DNA of 64,000 nt from Pezicula radicicola (GCA_003008705.1 PDUO01000079.1:105422-169421), one strand, 5' to 3'; positions 11,353 to 23,786 are shown, counted from the stretch's first letter. The notes: a model not told the origin generated them from the sequence alone. Numbers and translations: made by a program.

Positions 11353-13574
11353 TTATTTCCCCTTCTCAGCATTCCACTTAGCAGACGCAGTCAAAGCACC
11401 AATATGATCCGTCATCTCCCCCAAAAGATCAGCTAACTCCTCATGTTTAGCTCCGCGCGTGAGTAAGTCCTCAACGGCGTCCATGTCGACGTCTCTTCGA
11501 TAAAGTTCCAGATTGGCTGTACCGTCGTCGACATTCTGGGGTTGGGTTTCAATCCGAAGTTGGGGTTCCGAGTATCTTGTAGGATTAGGAGAGGTGGATA
11601 GTGATGTGGTTTCTTCGATTGACGAAAACTGGTACGGGCGCTTGGGGTAATGGGAAGAGGTGCGACGTGGTGATTTTGGTAGGAGGGTTGGTAGCGAGGA
11701 TGGCGATATGCAATAAAGAAGTTAATATAAATACGAGAGGGAAGAAGGAACCAGGCAGATATTTGAGAATGGTGTTAACTTGGCTTGGGAAAGTTGACTT
11801 ACAATTGGGTGGTTTCTTGTTCTGCAGCCCCGGACTGGGATTTAGCTTCAGATCCTAAATTATAAGAATTGCTAAATCCCGACTCCGGTTGCTTACCTTT
11901 GTCCTGTGTCTCTCCCATCCTTTGGTCATTATCGTCCTTGCGATTGACATTGCCCGTGCCCTCAACGTTGGCATTGGCTTCCACATTGGCTTGGGCCTTG
12001 TCATCACCCTTGTCACCCTCCTTGCCCTTGCCCTTACCCCCAACGTCAGCATTAGCTTGCATCTTGTCTTCTATATTACCTTGAGAATTGCTCTTGTCAT
12101 TATTCATGCGATTGACATTGCCCTTGCCCTCAACTTCGGTATTCTGATCCACATCTTCATCCACATAACCAATTCGCGGAGCGACATACACCTTCATAAG
12201 GCTATGGAAAAGAAGTGGGATCCGGCAAAACAGCACTACACAAAGACAAAGAACAAAGCGGAAGCCTTGCTTAATGATCCAAAATAGGATCCAGAAGTAA
12301 AGTCCAAACTCATGTAAGATGGATTGGCGGTACAACATGACTTTGGTCCAGAGAAGACAGTAACAGACGATGACGACACCGAGAGCAGGAAGGATCCAGA
12401 TGGGGAGACCGTCTAGAAGGGGTGCGTTGTTGAGCGCTGATAGTGTCACAGCAGTCATATGGCTCTGGCTTATAGTTGATGGGACGTCTGCCGAGATGAC
12501 AGCAGAGATGGCAGATATGGTGGAAGGTTTCGAAGTGGCTGTACCCGGAGACAGACTGTAGATTGGTCTCAAGACTTGATTAATCGGTTTGGATAGGCAT
12601 GGAGGTATATGCAGGTATCTGACAACTACTTCAACGGCATGTGATGCGGTACATAGCACAACTGTATTTGCAATGTCCCAGGCGTGTAAGATGAGAAACT
12701 CGACGGTACATGTTGTTGTTTGCAGAAGAGTACAGGTCGCTTCTTGAAGAAGAATATGGAAGGCTTTGGCATAGTGGAAGTTGGCGATGGCACATTTGAT
12801 ATTGAGAATCAGAATGGGGAATGTTAAGATAAGCAGACTGTATATGAGCTTTGGGTAGAGTCGGTTGAAGATGTTCAACAAGTTGCAGCCTGGCGAAGCG
12901 TGTGGGTGTGTTGGTAGAATGGTTGTTAACTTTGACTCAGCTGTAGGGAATTCATCCTGACGGTGGACGGAAGCGTGTGAAGATGCAGGAGGTTGATTGA
13001 CCTTGACTTCTTCTGCCTGGGCTCCAGCTAGGGATTGAGTCTGACGGTGGCATGGCTTGGTCGGCTTGGTAGTCTTCTGTGCTGGTATGAGAGTGACAGC
13101 GGCTTGAGGAGAAGTTCCAGTCTCTATCTTCTTAACAGCGGCCTTTGTAGCAGAGGCAATCTCGACATGTGCCATCTTCTTGACAACAGAGGTCTTCGCA
13201 GCTGGCACAACCTGGGCAGGTTCCCTATTCACGGCAGGGGCGACCGGCCACAGCATGCTTATCTTCCGTAACAACTTAGGCATAACAATCTCTCCCACCG
13301 TCAAACCTGAATATACCTGCACAGAAAGTGCCTCATGCCAACCCATGTATTGTCCCAGTATGCCGCCATCACAGTAATGGCGGGTACGGGTGAAAGGGCA
13401 GCGTTCGAGGATTCCAGGAGTCAATCGTCGACTACCACTAGCCCAAGATTGGAAGCCTGGCAGTGACATGAATTGGGAGAGGCGGTTGACTTCTTCGCAG
13501 GTGAGGGAGAGGCGGTAGCTGTCGGAAATGGTGTAAATAGGCTGGCCACGGAATAGTTGGGCAGTGGTGGCCAT
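11353..13574 (-). CDS. Multi-spanning membrane protein with Asn/Gly/Lys repeat tail, 664 aa
   Basis: Proposed complement(join(11353-11575, 11803-13574)). The first exon's frame ends at TTGTAA, which is a GTAAGT donor. A CTACAAG acceptor at 11576 restores phase (2/1) and adds 73 residues ending in a neat amphipathic helix (LLTRGAKHEELADLLGEM). The open frame runs upstream of 13574, but that part reads like leader, so I start at MATTAQLF. The N-terminal domain (1-110) is soluble and followed by an Ala/Pro/Lys linker. Hydrophobic segments lie at about 243-266, 391-412 and 424-456. Residues 475-570 are imperfect hydrophilic repeats of the EGKGNVNR / ANVEANANVEG type. The family is unknown. The 227-bp intron is long for this window, so an unrecognised internal exon cannot be excluded. 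Confidence 0.65.
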
Positions 13575-13808
13575 TGTCGAGGTGGTTTTAGGTAGAGAAT
13601 CGGCAGTGAATTTGAAGGAGAGAGACGAAGGGATAGAGGATGAAGCACGAAGAGACGCAGAGACCAAGACATAAATAGAGAAGAGAGATGGGCAGAAGAG
13701 GCCACAGACGCCAACGAGAGGATTCCAGAGATGCGTGCATTGCAGATGTCTGGAGTGAGGCTTCTGTTTCTGCTTCTGCGCAAACATTATCCATCAAGCT
13801 CCTCCCCC

Positions 13809-13862
13809 GCATGTTCTTCGGGTTTCTGCATAAATGCATGTTCTTCGGGTTCCTGCATACAT
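13809..13862. repeat. 27-bp tandem repeat, two copies
   Basis: GCATGTTCTTCGGGTTTCTG and the following 7 nt recur directly adjacent with two mismatches (13809-13835 and 13836-13862). It lies about 235 bp upstream of the start codon of the minus-strand membrane protein, within its probable leader or promoter. Confidence 0.8.
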
Positions 13863-14029
13863 GCACACAACATGCATGGGAGCATCTCTTTGAGCTTGGA
13901 GCCTTGGTTAGAAGACATGTCATGTATTGCTTGCATCTTTATATCCTCGCTTCTTGCTAAAGTGGACTAAGTCATCGTCGATGTTCTGATTCCGTTCGCT
14001 CTGCTCCAATCCATTCTGCGGCTTCGACG

Positions 14030-15075
14030 ACCACGTGACTCGTCTCAGGTTCATGCACCGTACATGCCATGCGTCGGCTTCTCGACTAATTCTCCAGTTC
14101 ATCGACTTGTTGGCTGATTCTGCAGCATAGGCTGTGCATAATTAGTTACAGAACCTAAGTTCGTCGGCTTCTTGAATAAATCTGCAAGATAATGAGGTCA
14201 GGAACCCAAGTTCGTCGGTTCCTGGCGCAGTTCGCCGGCTTCTGGACTGGATCTCCAGTTCATCGGCTTGTTGGCTGATTCTGCAGCATAGGCAGTGTGC
14301 ACGATTAGATGAGGAACCCAAGTTCATTGGTTTCGATTCTACAGTGTAGGCGGTGTGCGCGGACAGCTGGAGGACCCAAGTTCGTCGATTTCTGGACTAA
14401 ATCTGCAAGATAGGCTGTGTATACGACCAGATAGAAGTTCCTTGCCACACATGACTTCATTTGCCCAAGTTTATTTTACCGTGGACGAGGAACCCAAGTT
14501 CTTGGCTGTGGATAAGAATTCCATGTTCATTCGCTACAGAGGACAACGGACCTAAATAGTTCTCTACCTCCTTGTATCTCATTCGGCCAAGTCGTTCGTT
14601 CTCTACGTAGCACTGTTGATCAGATGAGTATATCAAGTCCTTACTATGCAGACGATACAACCAAGTCCGTTCTCTGCATGTTAGATTAGGAACTTGGCTT
14701 CGTTCTCTACATGTCGGAGGGGATCATATGTTCGTTCTCTACTTCGTATACGCACTATTGATGAGGATCCCAGGTCGTTGGCCGTAGATAATGAAACCAA
14801 GTCTATTAATGGAGAACTTTGGTCCGTTCCGTTCTCTGCAGATAAGCCGAAATCCATTTGACCAAGTCTTTCCTTCTCTACTTTACATACATCATTAACA
14901 AGGAGCCTGAGTTGTTCTCCACAGATAATGAAACCAAGTTCATTTGACTAAGTCATTCGTTGTCTACATGTACCATTGATTACATGAGCGTTCTCTGCAT
15001 ATACTATTATCCAGATGATACAATCTCTATATACACTGTCGATTAGATGAGGATCCCAAGTCGTTCTCCACATGT
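14030..15075. repeat. Degenerate minisatellite, about 1 kb
   Basis: The phrase (G)AACCCAAGTTCGTCGG and variants recur at about 14151, 14201, 14311, 14371 and 14488 (spacing about 50-60 bp or twice that). Associated phrases GGCTTCTGGACTAAATCTGC and GCATAGGC.GTGT lie between them. Further on (14560-15075) the motif drifts to CCAAGTCGTTCTCTACATGT-like units alternating with GATTAGATGAGGATCCC. No frame stays open across it. The array is old and diverged. Confidence 0.7.
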
Positions 15076-16267
15076 AGGTTAAAGTGTAGGTAAGCATTAA
15101 TCAATTTACCTCGAACAAATTAAACCTTACCTTACCTTCCGTCTTATCCTTGCCCTTGTCCTGTATATACAACACATACATATGATATGATACAAGATGC
15201 AAGATGCAAGCATATACAGCTGCTTAAGCTAAAACCAGGGAGTTACACCCAGTTAGTTGATTAGTTGGTAAGTAGGGAGGATAGAGATACAGGGGAACTG
15301 GACTTTCCTTACCTTACCATACCATACCTTACCTCGCCTTAGGGGTTCGTAACTCCCCCATCTCTCTCTTTTGCTCTCACTCACTCTCTTCTTTTACTTT
15401 ATATCTATCCCCTCCCTTTCTTAACATTCTGCTACTTGTACTTTTACTTACTTACTCAACCACGAACTCAACCCTTCCATCCATCCCAGCTCTCCATTGA
15501 GAATGAAAAATCAACAAAAGTAAGCCACACAGCAAGAAACGAATCGCGAAGTAGACGGCACAGAGAAGAAACGCCCCTTTACATATACTTATACTCAACT
15601 TCTGACATTGGCTGTATGTACAATAGCGCGCGTGTATAGTCCTTGTTGTCGTTGGGGAGGGTTTATTGGAATTGGGTATTTTCTTTTCTTTAGATGCTGT
15701 TGTGATGTGGATAGAGCGATCTAGATCTGGGGATCTGGGTCTCTTGAAATCTGGATTGAGGGTATGTCTTGTTAATCTTTTGTTTTCTGGTTTTTGTGTT
15801 TTTTGGGGCGGGGGGATGTTATTTTCTTTTTCTTTTTTTTGGCCTGATCTACTATAATTCTGGGTCTTGGATCTTGCCTTCGGAGGGTTTTCCCTTTTCC
15901 TTCTGCTTTCTGTCTTGTTGCTTCTCGAGGGGGTTTTGTTTTGCCTCGTTTCCCCCCCCCTCAAAGTGACATTCGGTTGGTCTCTCACTATTTCTTTACT
16001 TACTTTCTTTTAGGGTTTACTACATAGGATTTCTCTTTCTTCACTTCTCTGGATACTTGACCTCCAAAACGAAACCTTGGGGTACTACTATTGCGGCCTT
16101 TATTGTAGTCCTCAGATTGGTCCTCGGCGTCTTGGTCCTCGGATTGTTCCTTAGATTAGTTCTCGATTTAGTCCTTGTCTACCCACCTACTTTCATTATT
16201 CTCTCATACCTATAGGAGAGGGGAAAACACACATTAAACTACTTCTACTACACATAGGACAGATACA
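15076..16267. other. Low-complexity intergenic region
   Basis: The region contains ACCTTACC-type tandem pentamers (15120-15140, 15305-15345), pyrimidine-rich tracts, and T/G-rich sequence at 15770-15960. An open frame of 178 codons on the minus strand (15452-15988) is made of Lys/Arg/Ser/Pro codons read from the complement of the T/C-rich tract and does not look like a protein. The CT-rich segment just before 16268 would suit a promoter for a gene starting there. Confidence 0.4.
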
Positions 16268-17463
16268 ATGGCCAATAAGACTTCTGTATGTCTTTCTTTT
16301 CTTTTTCTTTTTGGTTTTAATTTTTAAGTTTTATACTAACTGCTTTAGTACTTACTTAAAATATCACCTCCACGGCTATACCTCTCTCTTACTTATTACA
16401 CCTTACAATAAGAGATTAAATCGGTTGAGATTCCACTACGGATACTTATTCTTTTACTTACTCCCTCGCTTACCTCGCTTACTACCTCTATCTCTCTGTA
16501 TGAATGTATCTCCCGCTTTACCTTACTACACCTTACTTTACAACATTTATATCTGTGGTTTATTCTTTTGGTTCGAGTTTTATGTCATCTTAACTCCTAT
16601 ATCGACTTAATTGCTTTATACACCAACACCAACAACACCAACAACACCTACACCACCTACACAACACAACACAAACCTACAAAAAGAAAGTTAAGCCTCT
16701 ACAAGACACCGTCCATTTCTTCAAAATCCAACAAAGGAATTCTTAACAAACCCTACTTCTCCTCCTCCTCTGAATTGGAATTAGAGAGGGATTTAAAAAG
16801 GAGAACAAACAAACAAACGAAAGGTACTACTTGTTTCTAAACATAGAGGTTAGTCGATTCCCTCCCTATTATTTGCTATTATTTTAAGCGGATACCCGTT
16901 GGCTAGCTGGTTAGTTGGGAGATATAATGCTTATTATCAGGGGATTAATAGAAACTTTTTGGCTTTTCTTACAAGTTCCAAATGTCCATTCTAATTCTCA
17001 ACATCCTGTATTCCTTACTACACGACTACAAGCAATCAACTACTTCTCTGTTGTTGGCCGCCTTTCGTTTTTCTCTGCAGCCAACTACTAGCTTCATTTC
17101 TAAAGCTATTAATCTTCCCTCTGTATTACCCTTCTACTTCAATCCGCCCCGCTACTGCCCGACCTATTCTACCAAGCCAGGAAATCTCAAAGTCTGCTTC
17201 AAATTCCAATTCTAAACCTTATCTTATCTCGCCGTCTTGTCGTCCGTCTACTGCCCGCCTAGCCTACCTAGCAACTATAAAGGTCAAAAAAAGGTTTCTA
17301 AATCTGAAAATCTCAAATCTCGTCACTACACTCACTACACACTCACAAATTACACCACCAAATATCGATTTATACACACACAAATTATTACACACAATTA
17401 GCAAATCACACAAACAAATCACACAACTACTACTATTACAACAATTCGGATATCTCAATTCTT
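16268..17463 (+). other. Possible small spliced gene, structure unresolved
   Basis: At 16268 an ATG opens six codons (MANKTS) followed by a perfect GTATGT donor. A strong branch site and acceptor (CTAACTGCTTTAG) follow at 16340-16350. About 16680-16825 carries a coding-looking stretch (SSSSELELERDLKRR), and a stop-free frame without any ATG runs from about 17045 to the TAA at 17463. These pieces could be exons of one gene, but I could not find a set of junctions that joins them in phase, so I give no product. It could equally be low-complexity sequence, since the composition is C/T-rich. Confidence 0.25.
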
Positions 17464-17989
17464 AATACACACTACACTCTCCAGAGTCTAGATTTCAATC
17501 CCAAATCCCAAACCTAAATCCACTCAAATCGTAAATTGAGATTTGAGATTTTCACTCTCAAAGAGGACTTCTACAATCTAAATTCCCAACTTTATAGTGG
17601 GCGAGAGACAATAGGCGAGAGACAATGGCAACAAACAAGAGGCAAGAGACAATAGGCGATAGACAAGAGGTGACAGACAGGACAGGCAACCTTCCGAGTC
17701 CCTTCCGAGTCCTTCTGCAAGGAGGCTAACTGGCTTCTCTTTTTAAAAAGCGCCCCCCTCGCCTATCCCGAAAAAAACCCTCTCTATACATTTATAGAAT
17801 CAGAAAGCCGCAAAATGTATAGTAGGATAGTAAAAAGATTAGAAGAGAAAAGTATTAATAGGTATTTTAAGAGGGAAAGGGCTTCTTCCTTTTTTAGAGG
17901 AGAGGGAGAGGGATTTAAGGTTATATTATTAGTAGACAGAGTATAATATATAGAACAGAAAGGAAGGGGACAAGAAGTAGAGTTAAGGA

Positions 17990-18431
17990 GAGGAGGAGGG
18001 AAGGGGGGATAAATGACCAGATCCCCTTCAGAAAATGTGTGCTGGTTGACACCCAAATCGTGCCTCTCCTTCTGAATTGCCTGGCGAAAATCGTCTTTCT
18101 CGTGAGTTCGAAAACGAATGTGCTGGCGCGAAGCTACGAGGTTAGATACAAGCTCCAGAGTCAAACCTGGATCCTCAAATTGGCTGACCACACCAGTGCC
18201 TTGAACGCAATAAGCAGCAACCTCAGAGCGTCGATGGTGGGGGGATAGCCTGCTCCAATCTCCCGGCAGGCTGGAATCTAAAGAAGATCTCGTGAGGCGA
18301 AAACCTAGAGCCACCATCTCTCGGCGATTCAACACAAAAACGTTAGTCTGCACAAACAAGGGCCAGCCTTCGAGCTGGTCTGATGGCTTCTTTAAGATTC
18401 GCTGGGCTAGATCGTTGTGTTTCTCTACCAT
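17990..18431 (-). pseudogene. C-terminal pol segment of the gypsy element
   Basis: This frame follows the integrase core and has the basic, Arg/Lys-rich composition and the GDLV-type strand (EGDLVIYPPF) found in the post-core region of gypsy integrases. Beyond about 17990 the frame runs into low-complexity purine-rich sequence, which may be the element's polypurine/LTR side. Confidence 0.45.
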
Positions 18432-18467
18432 CCCGACTGCTCGATGGGCTCCAGGAGGTGCTCCCCT

Positions 18468-19311
18468 TCATAAAATCCCATACGACTTCAAGAACGCCTG
18501 TGTCAGAGCCGACTCAAAATGGGTACCCAGATCCGTGTACATCACCACCGGAGCTCCCACATAGCTAAAAAGCCACTTCAGGCAACGAATAACTTCTGAA
18601 TAATTAGGTGAGGTCGTGGGAAAAGCCCAGGCGAATCTGCTGAAATAGTCAATTACCACTAGCAGGTGGGTGAACACCTCTTGACTTTGCCGTCTTCAGT
18701 CTGCGAATATGGAGAGTCTTTCGGAGTGCGGAGCCTATATCCTTCCTTCTTGATCTCATGAAGTTGTGGCCACGAGAGTTCCAGAGCCTCGTCCATTGTC
18801 AAGGTCGAACCGGTAAAGGGCCCATGCCGAATAGCTGCAGCGGTTCATCCACCCTGATAGGTGCTTAGGTCTGATTTCGATGCGCAATCCCGTGCTTGGC
18901 GCACTGGAGACAACCCAGGATATATTCTAACGCGTCTGAAACCATACTGGGCCAGTAATAAAGCCTCAGCTTCCGCAGTGTGGCAGCTTGGGCAAAATGA
19001 CCTCCCTCGTCATAGGCCTTCTTCAGTACCTTTGATATTTGCTTTTGAGCTACGCAGCACTTCTTCACCCCACCCATATTCACAAAAAGCTCGTCCCCGA
19101 GCAGCTCATATTGCCTGCACTTTGCCCTAAATCGGCTCTTCGGAGCCTTCGTATATATGCCGGATGGGCATACCAAAGTGGTGAGGTAGCGGAAGACGTC
19201 GCCGAAGTGAGGATCGTTGTAATAGGGCGACCTGGTTCGCTCTAGGGCTCCGTCAATATCGGCCATATGGCACAGCATGCGCTCAAGGTCATCGTTTAGA
19301 GAGAAGCCCAA
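18468..19311 (-). pseudogene. Integrase (zinc-binding domain and core) of the gypsy element
   Basis: The frame 19311-18865 ends in the H2C2 zinc domain (GGHFAQAATLRKLRLYYWPS ... CLQCAKH). A second frame, 18677-18468, holds the catalytic core start (HLLVVIDYFSRFAWAFP), containing the first catalytic Asp, and the second Asp box (YTDLGTHFES). The two are separated by a disrupted stretch of about 190 bp. The domain order and motifs are those of gypsy integrases. Confidence 0.8.
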
Positions 19312-19515
19312 TTCGACTTGCCAGGCGTTTTCTTCGACTTTATTTTCGCATGTAGGAACCTTATATCCGTTAGGAAGTTTCTAAATAGCTTCAATGACCA
19401 GGCCATTGGCAGACGCATAGAACGTCACATCTGTTTCGGTGGGGGCTCGACCTTGTTGTTGTTAAGCTCGGCGTATAAGCAGTTCTTTGTATCCTCCTTT
19501 CCCATCCTTCCAAAC

Positions 19516-19815
19516 TCATTCCGGGTCGCAATTCTCCTTGTGTTCCATATGGCCCATATCATTTATAACCTCATCCGCCGCGCAGTCTTCATTCAGGAAT
19601 ATAGTTCGGGACAACGCATCGGCGATCTTATTTCGTGGACCCAAGATATACTCAATATCAACGTCGAGAGCTTGAAGCTCAGCGGCCCATCTTGCATATA
19701 TTATTCCATCGACGTGAAGGCACTCCATGAAATAGACGAGAGGGCGATGATCGGTGAGAATAGTGCCTCTCTCAATCATATGAGGATACTTCCGCGCAAA
19801 GGTAACTATAGCCAA
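19516..19815 (-). pseudogene. RNase H domain of the gypsy element
   Basis: The 99-codon frame reads TDHRPLVYFM, then RWAAELQALDVDIEYILGPR and NKIADALSR. This is the highly conserved second half of gypsy RNase H: the T-D-H strand, the I-x-Y-x-x-G-x-x-N turn and the A-D-A-L-S-R end. The catalytic DAS segment lies in the preceding frame. Confidence 0.8.
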
Positions 19816-19870
19816 GAGCTCTCTCTTATAAGTTCCGTATCATCTCTGCGCCAGCGTGAACGTGAATGAA

Positions 19871-21015
19871 TCATACAAGATAGGGACCTCGACTTCTTTT
19901 GACCCGGAACTGGCTTCTAAAACACCCCGCAGCGTATGTCGAGGCGTCTGCATATAATTGAGCTTTCTTGCCTACGATAAGCTCATGGCATTCAATAACC
20001 TCAGAGCACTTGTCTTTCAAGAGCTGGAGACCTATTTGTTCGCAGGCTCCCCATTGCCAGGGAACGCCACCCGACAGCCGCGTCAGGGGCCTGCTAATCT
20101 CTCCAAAGTTCTTGACCCAAGCTTGAGTTATTTGGATAGTTGCCATGAAGCCTCTTGCTTCGGTGGAGTCTGTCGGGGTTGGGAACTTCTTGATCTTCTC
20201 AGAGCGCTCCTGTTTAATAACACTCACGCCGTGAATCTTGTATAGAATCCCTAGCACCAAGAGGCAGTCCATAAAGAAATGCAGCTTCTTGAACCCCAGT
20301 TTAAACCTGCTCCAGTTGATGCGCAGAAAGAGGTGATCCTCCATAAATTGCAACTGCTTTTCAGGGGTCTTGTAGCCAGCAAAAACGTCATCCATATAAG
20401 CCTTAAGCCATGGGGGCAGGTTCAAATCTCTGGGTGCAATCAATGATGGTTCAGCGCCTTCCCCATTTTCGTCAGGTGGGATATCCCCATAAGCTATTGT
20501 CATCGCCTCACCTAGAGAGAAACAAGCGGGTTAAGTTCCCTGAGGAAACCTCGTGGGTTGCAATTAACCATGCGCTTTAGTCTAGAAAGCAGAGAAATGG
20601 CGATCCCCAGGATGAACGGGAATCGTCTAGTGTGCATACTTATGGTCTACCAATATCAGACAACCCTAATTGGGATTAGAAAGATACTCGTGGCAATCTT
20701 ACAACAGAGCTAATTTCGACCGGGACAAATCTTCTTAGACATACGAATAGTCAAAGGTTACTCGAGGCTCATCCCAAGGTTTTGTATTATCGCTCTTATC
20801 AACTAGGTTCGCAATGCCTCCCTACTCACTCAGTCGCCTACTAGCAATAGTCGTGGGTTTATACATACCATAGTTCTTTCTATCTCGAATAATCTTTGCC
20901 AACCAGTAAGCCTTGCCGGTAGGGTACTTTCTCTGCCTCGATACATAGAAGGGTTTCGTGCCAGGCCTTAATCGAACTCGATAGGTATCTAAATCGGTGG
21001 GAGGGATCTATTGTA
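19871..21015 (-). pseudogene. Reverse transcriptase of the gypsy element, broken
   Basis: The N-terminal part (20850-21010) reads YRVRLRPGTKPFYVSRQRKY, the segment that precedes gypsy RT. After several stops the frame 20503-19871 carries the catalytic box AYMDDVFAGY (YXDD), then the thumb region (RINWSRFKLGF, FPTPTDSTEARGFM) and the connection to RNase H (LYADAST). The centre (about 20510-20840) holds several stop codons. Confidence 0.8.
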
Positions 21016-21499
21016 GCTCGGCCGCGTTGAGATGCCGATAGGTATAGAGAAGTCTTATGGCTCGCCGTCGAAAAGCCTCGTTAGGCACTAGAGGCCCAAA
21101 CACCACCCCGCTTATCGTAAACCACTCCTCGATCACATCATCCGGATCAGAGCTTAATGGAAGCTTGTAATCTTTGGGTCTCCGTGTGGTGGGAAAAGGT
21201 ATAGGGGGAGGCCCCTCGTCGGGCTCCCGAGCATCTTCTAGAGTGGCGGTTTGTGCCTCGAAATCGTGCGTTCCGCAAGCTATTCGCGCTGGAGGCCTAG
21301 GCTCGCGCCAGCCGTCAATGGGCATTGAATCAACATAGTTCCTCCCAAAACCTATCCCCAGCACTTCCAGGCTCGACGAATGGTGCCACCTTGCAGTTCT
21401 GTGCAACGCCAAACTCTGGGGCAAACAGTTCTTGGCCGGCGTGCTTTGGCCGGGCAACACTGCTGTGATCAGTTTGGGCTTTATAGTCGCCATCGAGAC

Positions 21500-22130
21500 T
21501 CAACGAAAATCCTCATAGGAGGTCTCATTCTCTGACTCCGTATCACTCGAATCTGGATAATCAGAAGAACTCTCTTCTTCATTGGTTGCTAGCTCCATGA
21601 AGCGATTGTGGTCAGTGAGAACGGGAAGCTTCTTCCTATTCTTTATTATCTTGGGAACCAGATCGAGAAAGTGCTTGTATTCCTCTTGATCCAGGCAAAG
21701 CAATAAACAATGGTGATCTGAGGCTATGAAAGCAAGGCCCTCAATTGTCTGAATCTTCTCTCCGCCTCGAACTCCGATTTGTAAAGTAGACTCCCGAATA
21801 GAGATCTTCGCGTTAACATCCCAGAGCTAAGGAAGGCCCAAAAGCAACGAATAATCGCCCATTTCTGAGTGTTTGTTTCCAGGTCTAATGAAAGCCCAGA
21901 ACTTGCGAATAACATTCTCAACGGAGATCTTAAAAACAACAAACCCAAGAAGAGCAGAAGACTTGGCATCAGCAGTATTCATACCCATTGCAGCAAACCC
22001 GTAATCAACAAGCTTTATAGGCTTCTGGCCTAGGAAACGAGCAAGTCCAATGGAGATAAGATTGACGTCTGATCCTTGGTCTGTGAAAGCAACACCAGGC
22101 TCAAATGAAGCCTTCTTTACCCTGCCATCC
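21500..22130 (-). pseudogene. Retropepsin-like protease of the gypsy element, broken
   Basis: At about 22030-22090 the minus strand reads FTDQGSDVNLISIGLARFLG. This is the active-site region of a retroviral-type aspartic protease: the usual D-S/T-G-S/A appears as D-Q-G-S, followed by the N-L-I-S strand. Downstream coding sequence continues to about 21500 with stops and frame changes near 21970 and 21720. In a functional element it would cleave the polyprotein. Confidence 0.65.
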
Positions 22131-22539
22131 TAAATAACTTCAGCAACGAAGGGAAGCCTAAAAGCCTTTTCAGAACGAAGGACCTTAGGCACGAGAGATT
22201 CAGACGGGCGTGGGGTCGATCGAGCGTTGTGAACGTTGACTTTGCGGCGCTTGCGCTTGCCCTTCGACTTGTTCTGCCTAGCAGAGAGCCAACGCAGATG
22301 ACGATTGAAGTCAGGGGAGATCTGCAATAGGTCCAATAGACTAATCTCAATAGTCTAATTCTTGATCATCTCCTTGTAGTCCAGTCGTGGCTCACCCTTG
22401 TGCCCCAATATCTGAGCTAGATCAGTCAGGTGGCGAGTAAGATCCTTCTCCTTGGCCTTCAGAGACTTCGGGATCTTGATATTGCGCAGAGGTTCTTCCA
22501 AATCAACGGGTTCACCAGCGTGCACATGCAGCAGATCCT

Positions 22540-22674
22540 CTGGCTTGGTTTCAATCTCCACGGGCCGGGTTTTCGTGGGCGCCCACGCTTCTTGGGCTCC
22601 TTCGTGGCGGGCTCGTTCTTAATCAACAAGGGCTCCTCCGGCTCGTAGTCGCTATCACCTACATTATTGTCCAT
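22540..22674 (-). pseudogene. AT-hook-bearing segment between gag and protease
   Basis: The frame here reads EPKKRGRPRKPGP (about 22558-22600), a textbook AT-hook (core RGRP flanked by Lys/Pro). It lies in the acidic linker (GDSDYEPEEPLL) between the zinc knuckle and the protease of the retroelement. Such a motif binds the minor groove of AT-rich DNA, and in an element it could serve targeting. That role is inference. Confidence 0.5.
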
Positions 22675-22679
22675 TCGGG

Positions 22680-23786
22680 CGCGTTTCCTATTCCTAGGGC
22701 CTCGCAGCTCGTAATTGAAGACATCCAGGCAGGTGGATTCCTCCTTAGACTAGTCAATTGCCTCAATGGAGCCTACCTGAAATCCAACTGACTTAGCGCC
22801 AAGCTTCTCCTTCTTGCCATCGGTCGATCGATAATGAGAGAATTGAGTGGCGGGGATAGCTTCATCGCTAAATGAAGACTCCATTTCGTATGAGTTCTCC
22901 TTCTTCCACTGGTCAGAATGCTTATGGCGGCCATAAGGTTCCTCTACAGGATTGTCGAATTGGACGTGCTTGTCAGGCTTTGGGGGAGCAGCCACCCGCG
23001 AGTTCTGAAACGTCTGATTGAGAGCTTCACCATGCCCTCCATATCGAGAGGCACCTTGAGATTGACCATAAGTAGCCTGATATTGGACTGAACTAGCCTG
23101 CCGCTGATGTCCACCAGACCCACGAGGGCCTTTATTCTATGAGAGGCAGATCGACGCAAGCCAATTGCGCTCCTGGGGAGACAACAATTGACCGGGGGGG
23201 CCATACCACGTCCCGAGAAATGCCCACTGCCTCCACACTTGAAGCAGACCATGCCTGAAGCAGAGACACCCTGGTATTTCTCACTTCCATTGATCAGAGG
23301 ATGAACTGATTCCTAAGCGGTTCTTGGTCCATTTGGATCCCATCCGCTGCGGTTCCCACCCATATTCCCAACTTGCTGGGGTGGCACTTGATACTGACTC
23401 TGGCCCTGACGGGTACCCGGGCCACTTCCTTCCAGCTCAACAGAGTGATTAGGGGTAGGTGGCGCCTGTCGTTGTTGTTGGACGTTCGGAGCGGGTGGAT
23501 TCGAATGATGAGCTTGCATAGCCTGTCTAGCATTATTGTATGCGTTCCGATGCTGCGAAGCCAGCTCGGGGTCGTAGGTTCGAAGCTCTGCCAACATCCA
23601 TTGCGACAAATTCCCCTCCTTTTCTTCCTTGCTGTATCGTCGCCAGAAGTCTAACTCATCATCCTTGCGCTTTATTACCTGGAGCTTCTTTTTCTCTTCA
23701 AGCCCTGATCCAATAGACTCTGCTAGCTCATATGCCTTGCGCAACGAGTCTCCTCCCACCATCATAGTAAGGATTTCCCCATTCAA
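22680..23786 (-). pseudogene. gag region of the gypsy element, broken
   Basis: An open frame of 157 codons (23313-23786) shows the charged helical and Gln/Pro-rich composition of a gag protein (EEKKKLQVIKRKDDELDFWR, QQQRQAPPTP). In the next frame a zinc knuckle is recognisable at about 23200-23250 (CFKCGGSGHF). The spacing of its first two Cys and its His is correct, but the fourth ligand Cys is replaced (GRG). Gag therefore ends in a CX2CX4H knuckle that has lost a ligand. Confidence 0.7.

Noticed and set aside
11889..12287. 132-codon plus-strand ORF rich in Leu/Ile/Ala
   Set aside because: It is a shadow of the repeat-encoding part of the minus-strand 664-aa protein.
15452..15988. 178-codon minus-strand ORF
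   Set aside because: It is the complement of a T/C-rich low-complexity tract. The product is Lys/Arg/Ser/Pro-rich without domain features or a plausible start context.
19318..19869. 183-codon plus-strand ORF over the gypsy element
   Set aside because: The minus strand carries clear RNase H and integrase motifs at the same place, so the plus frame is incidental.
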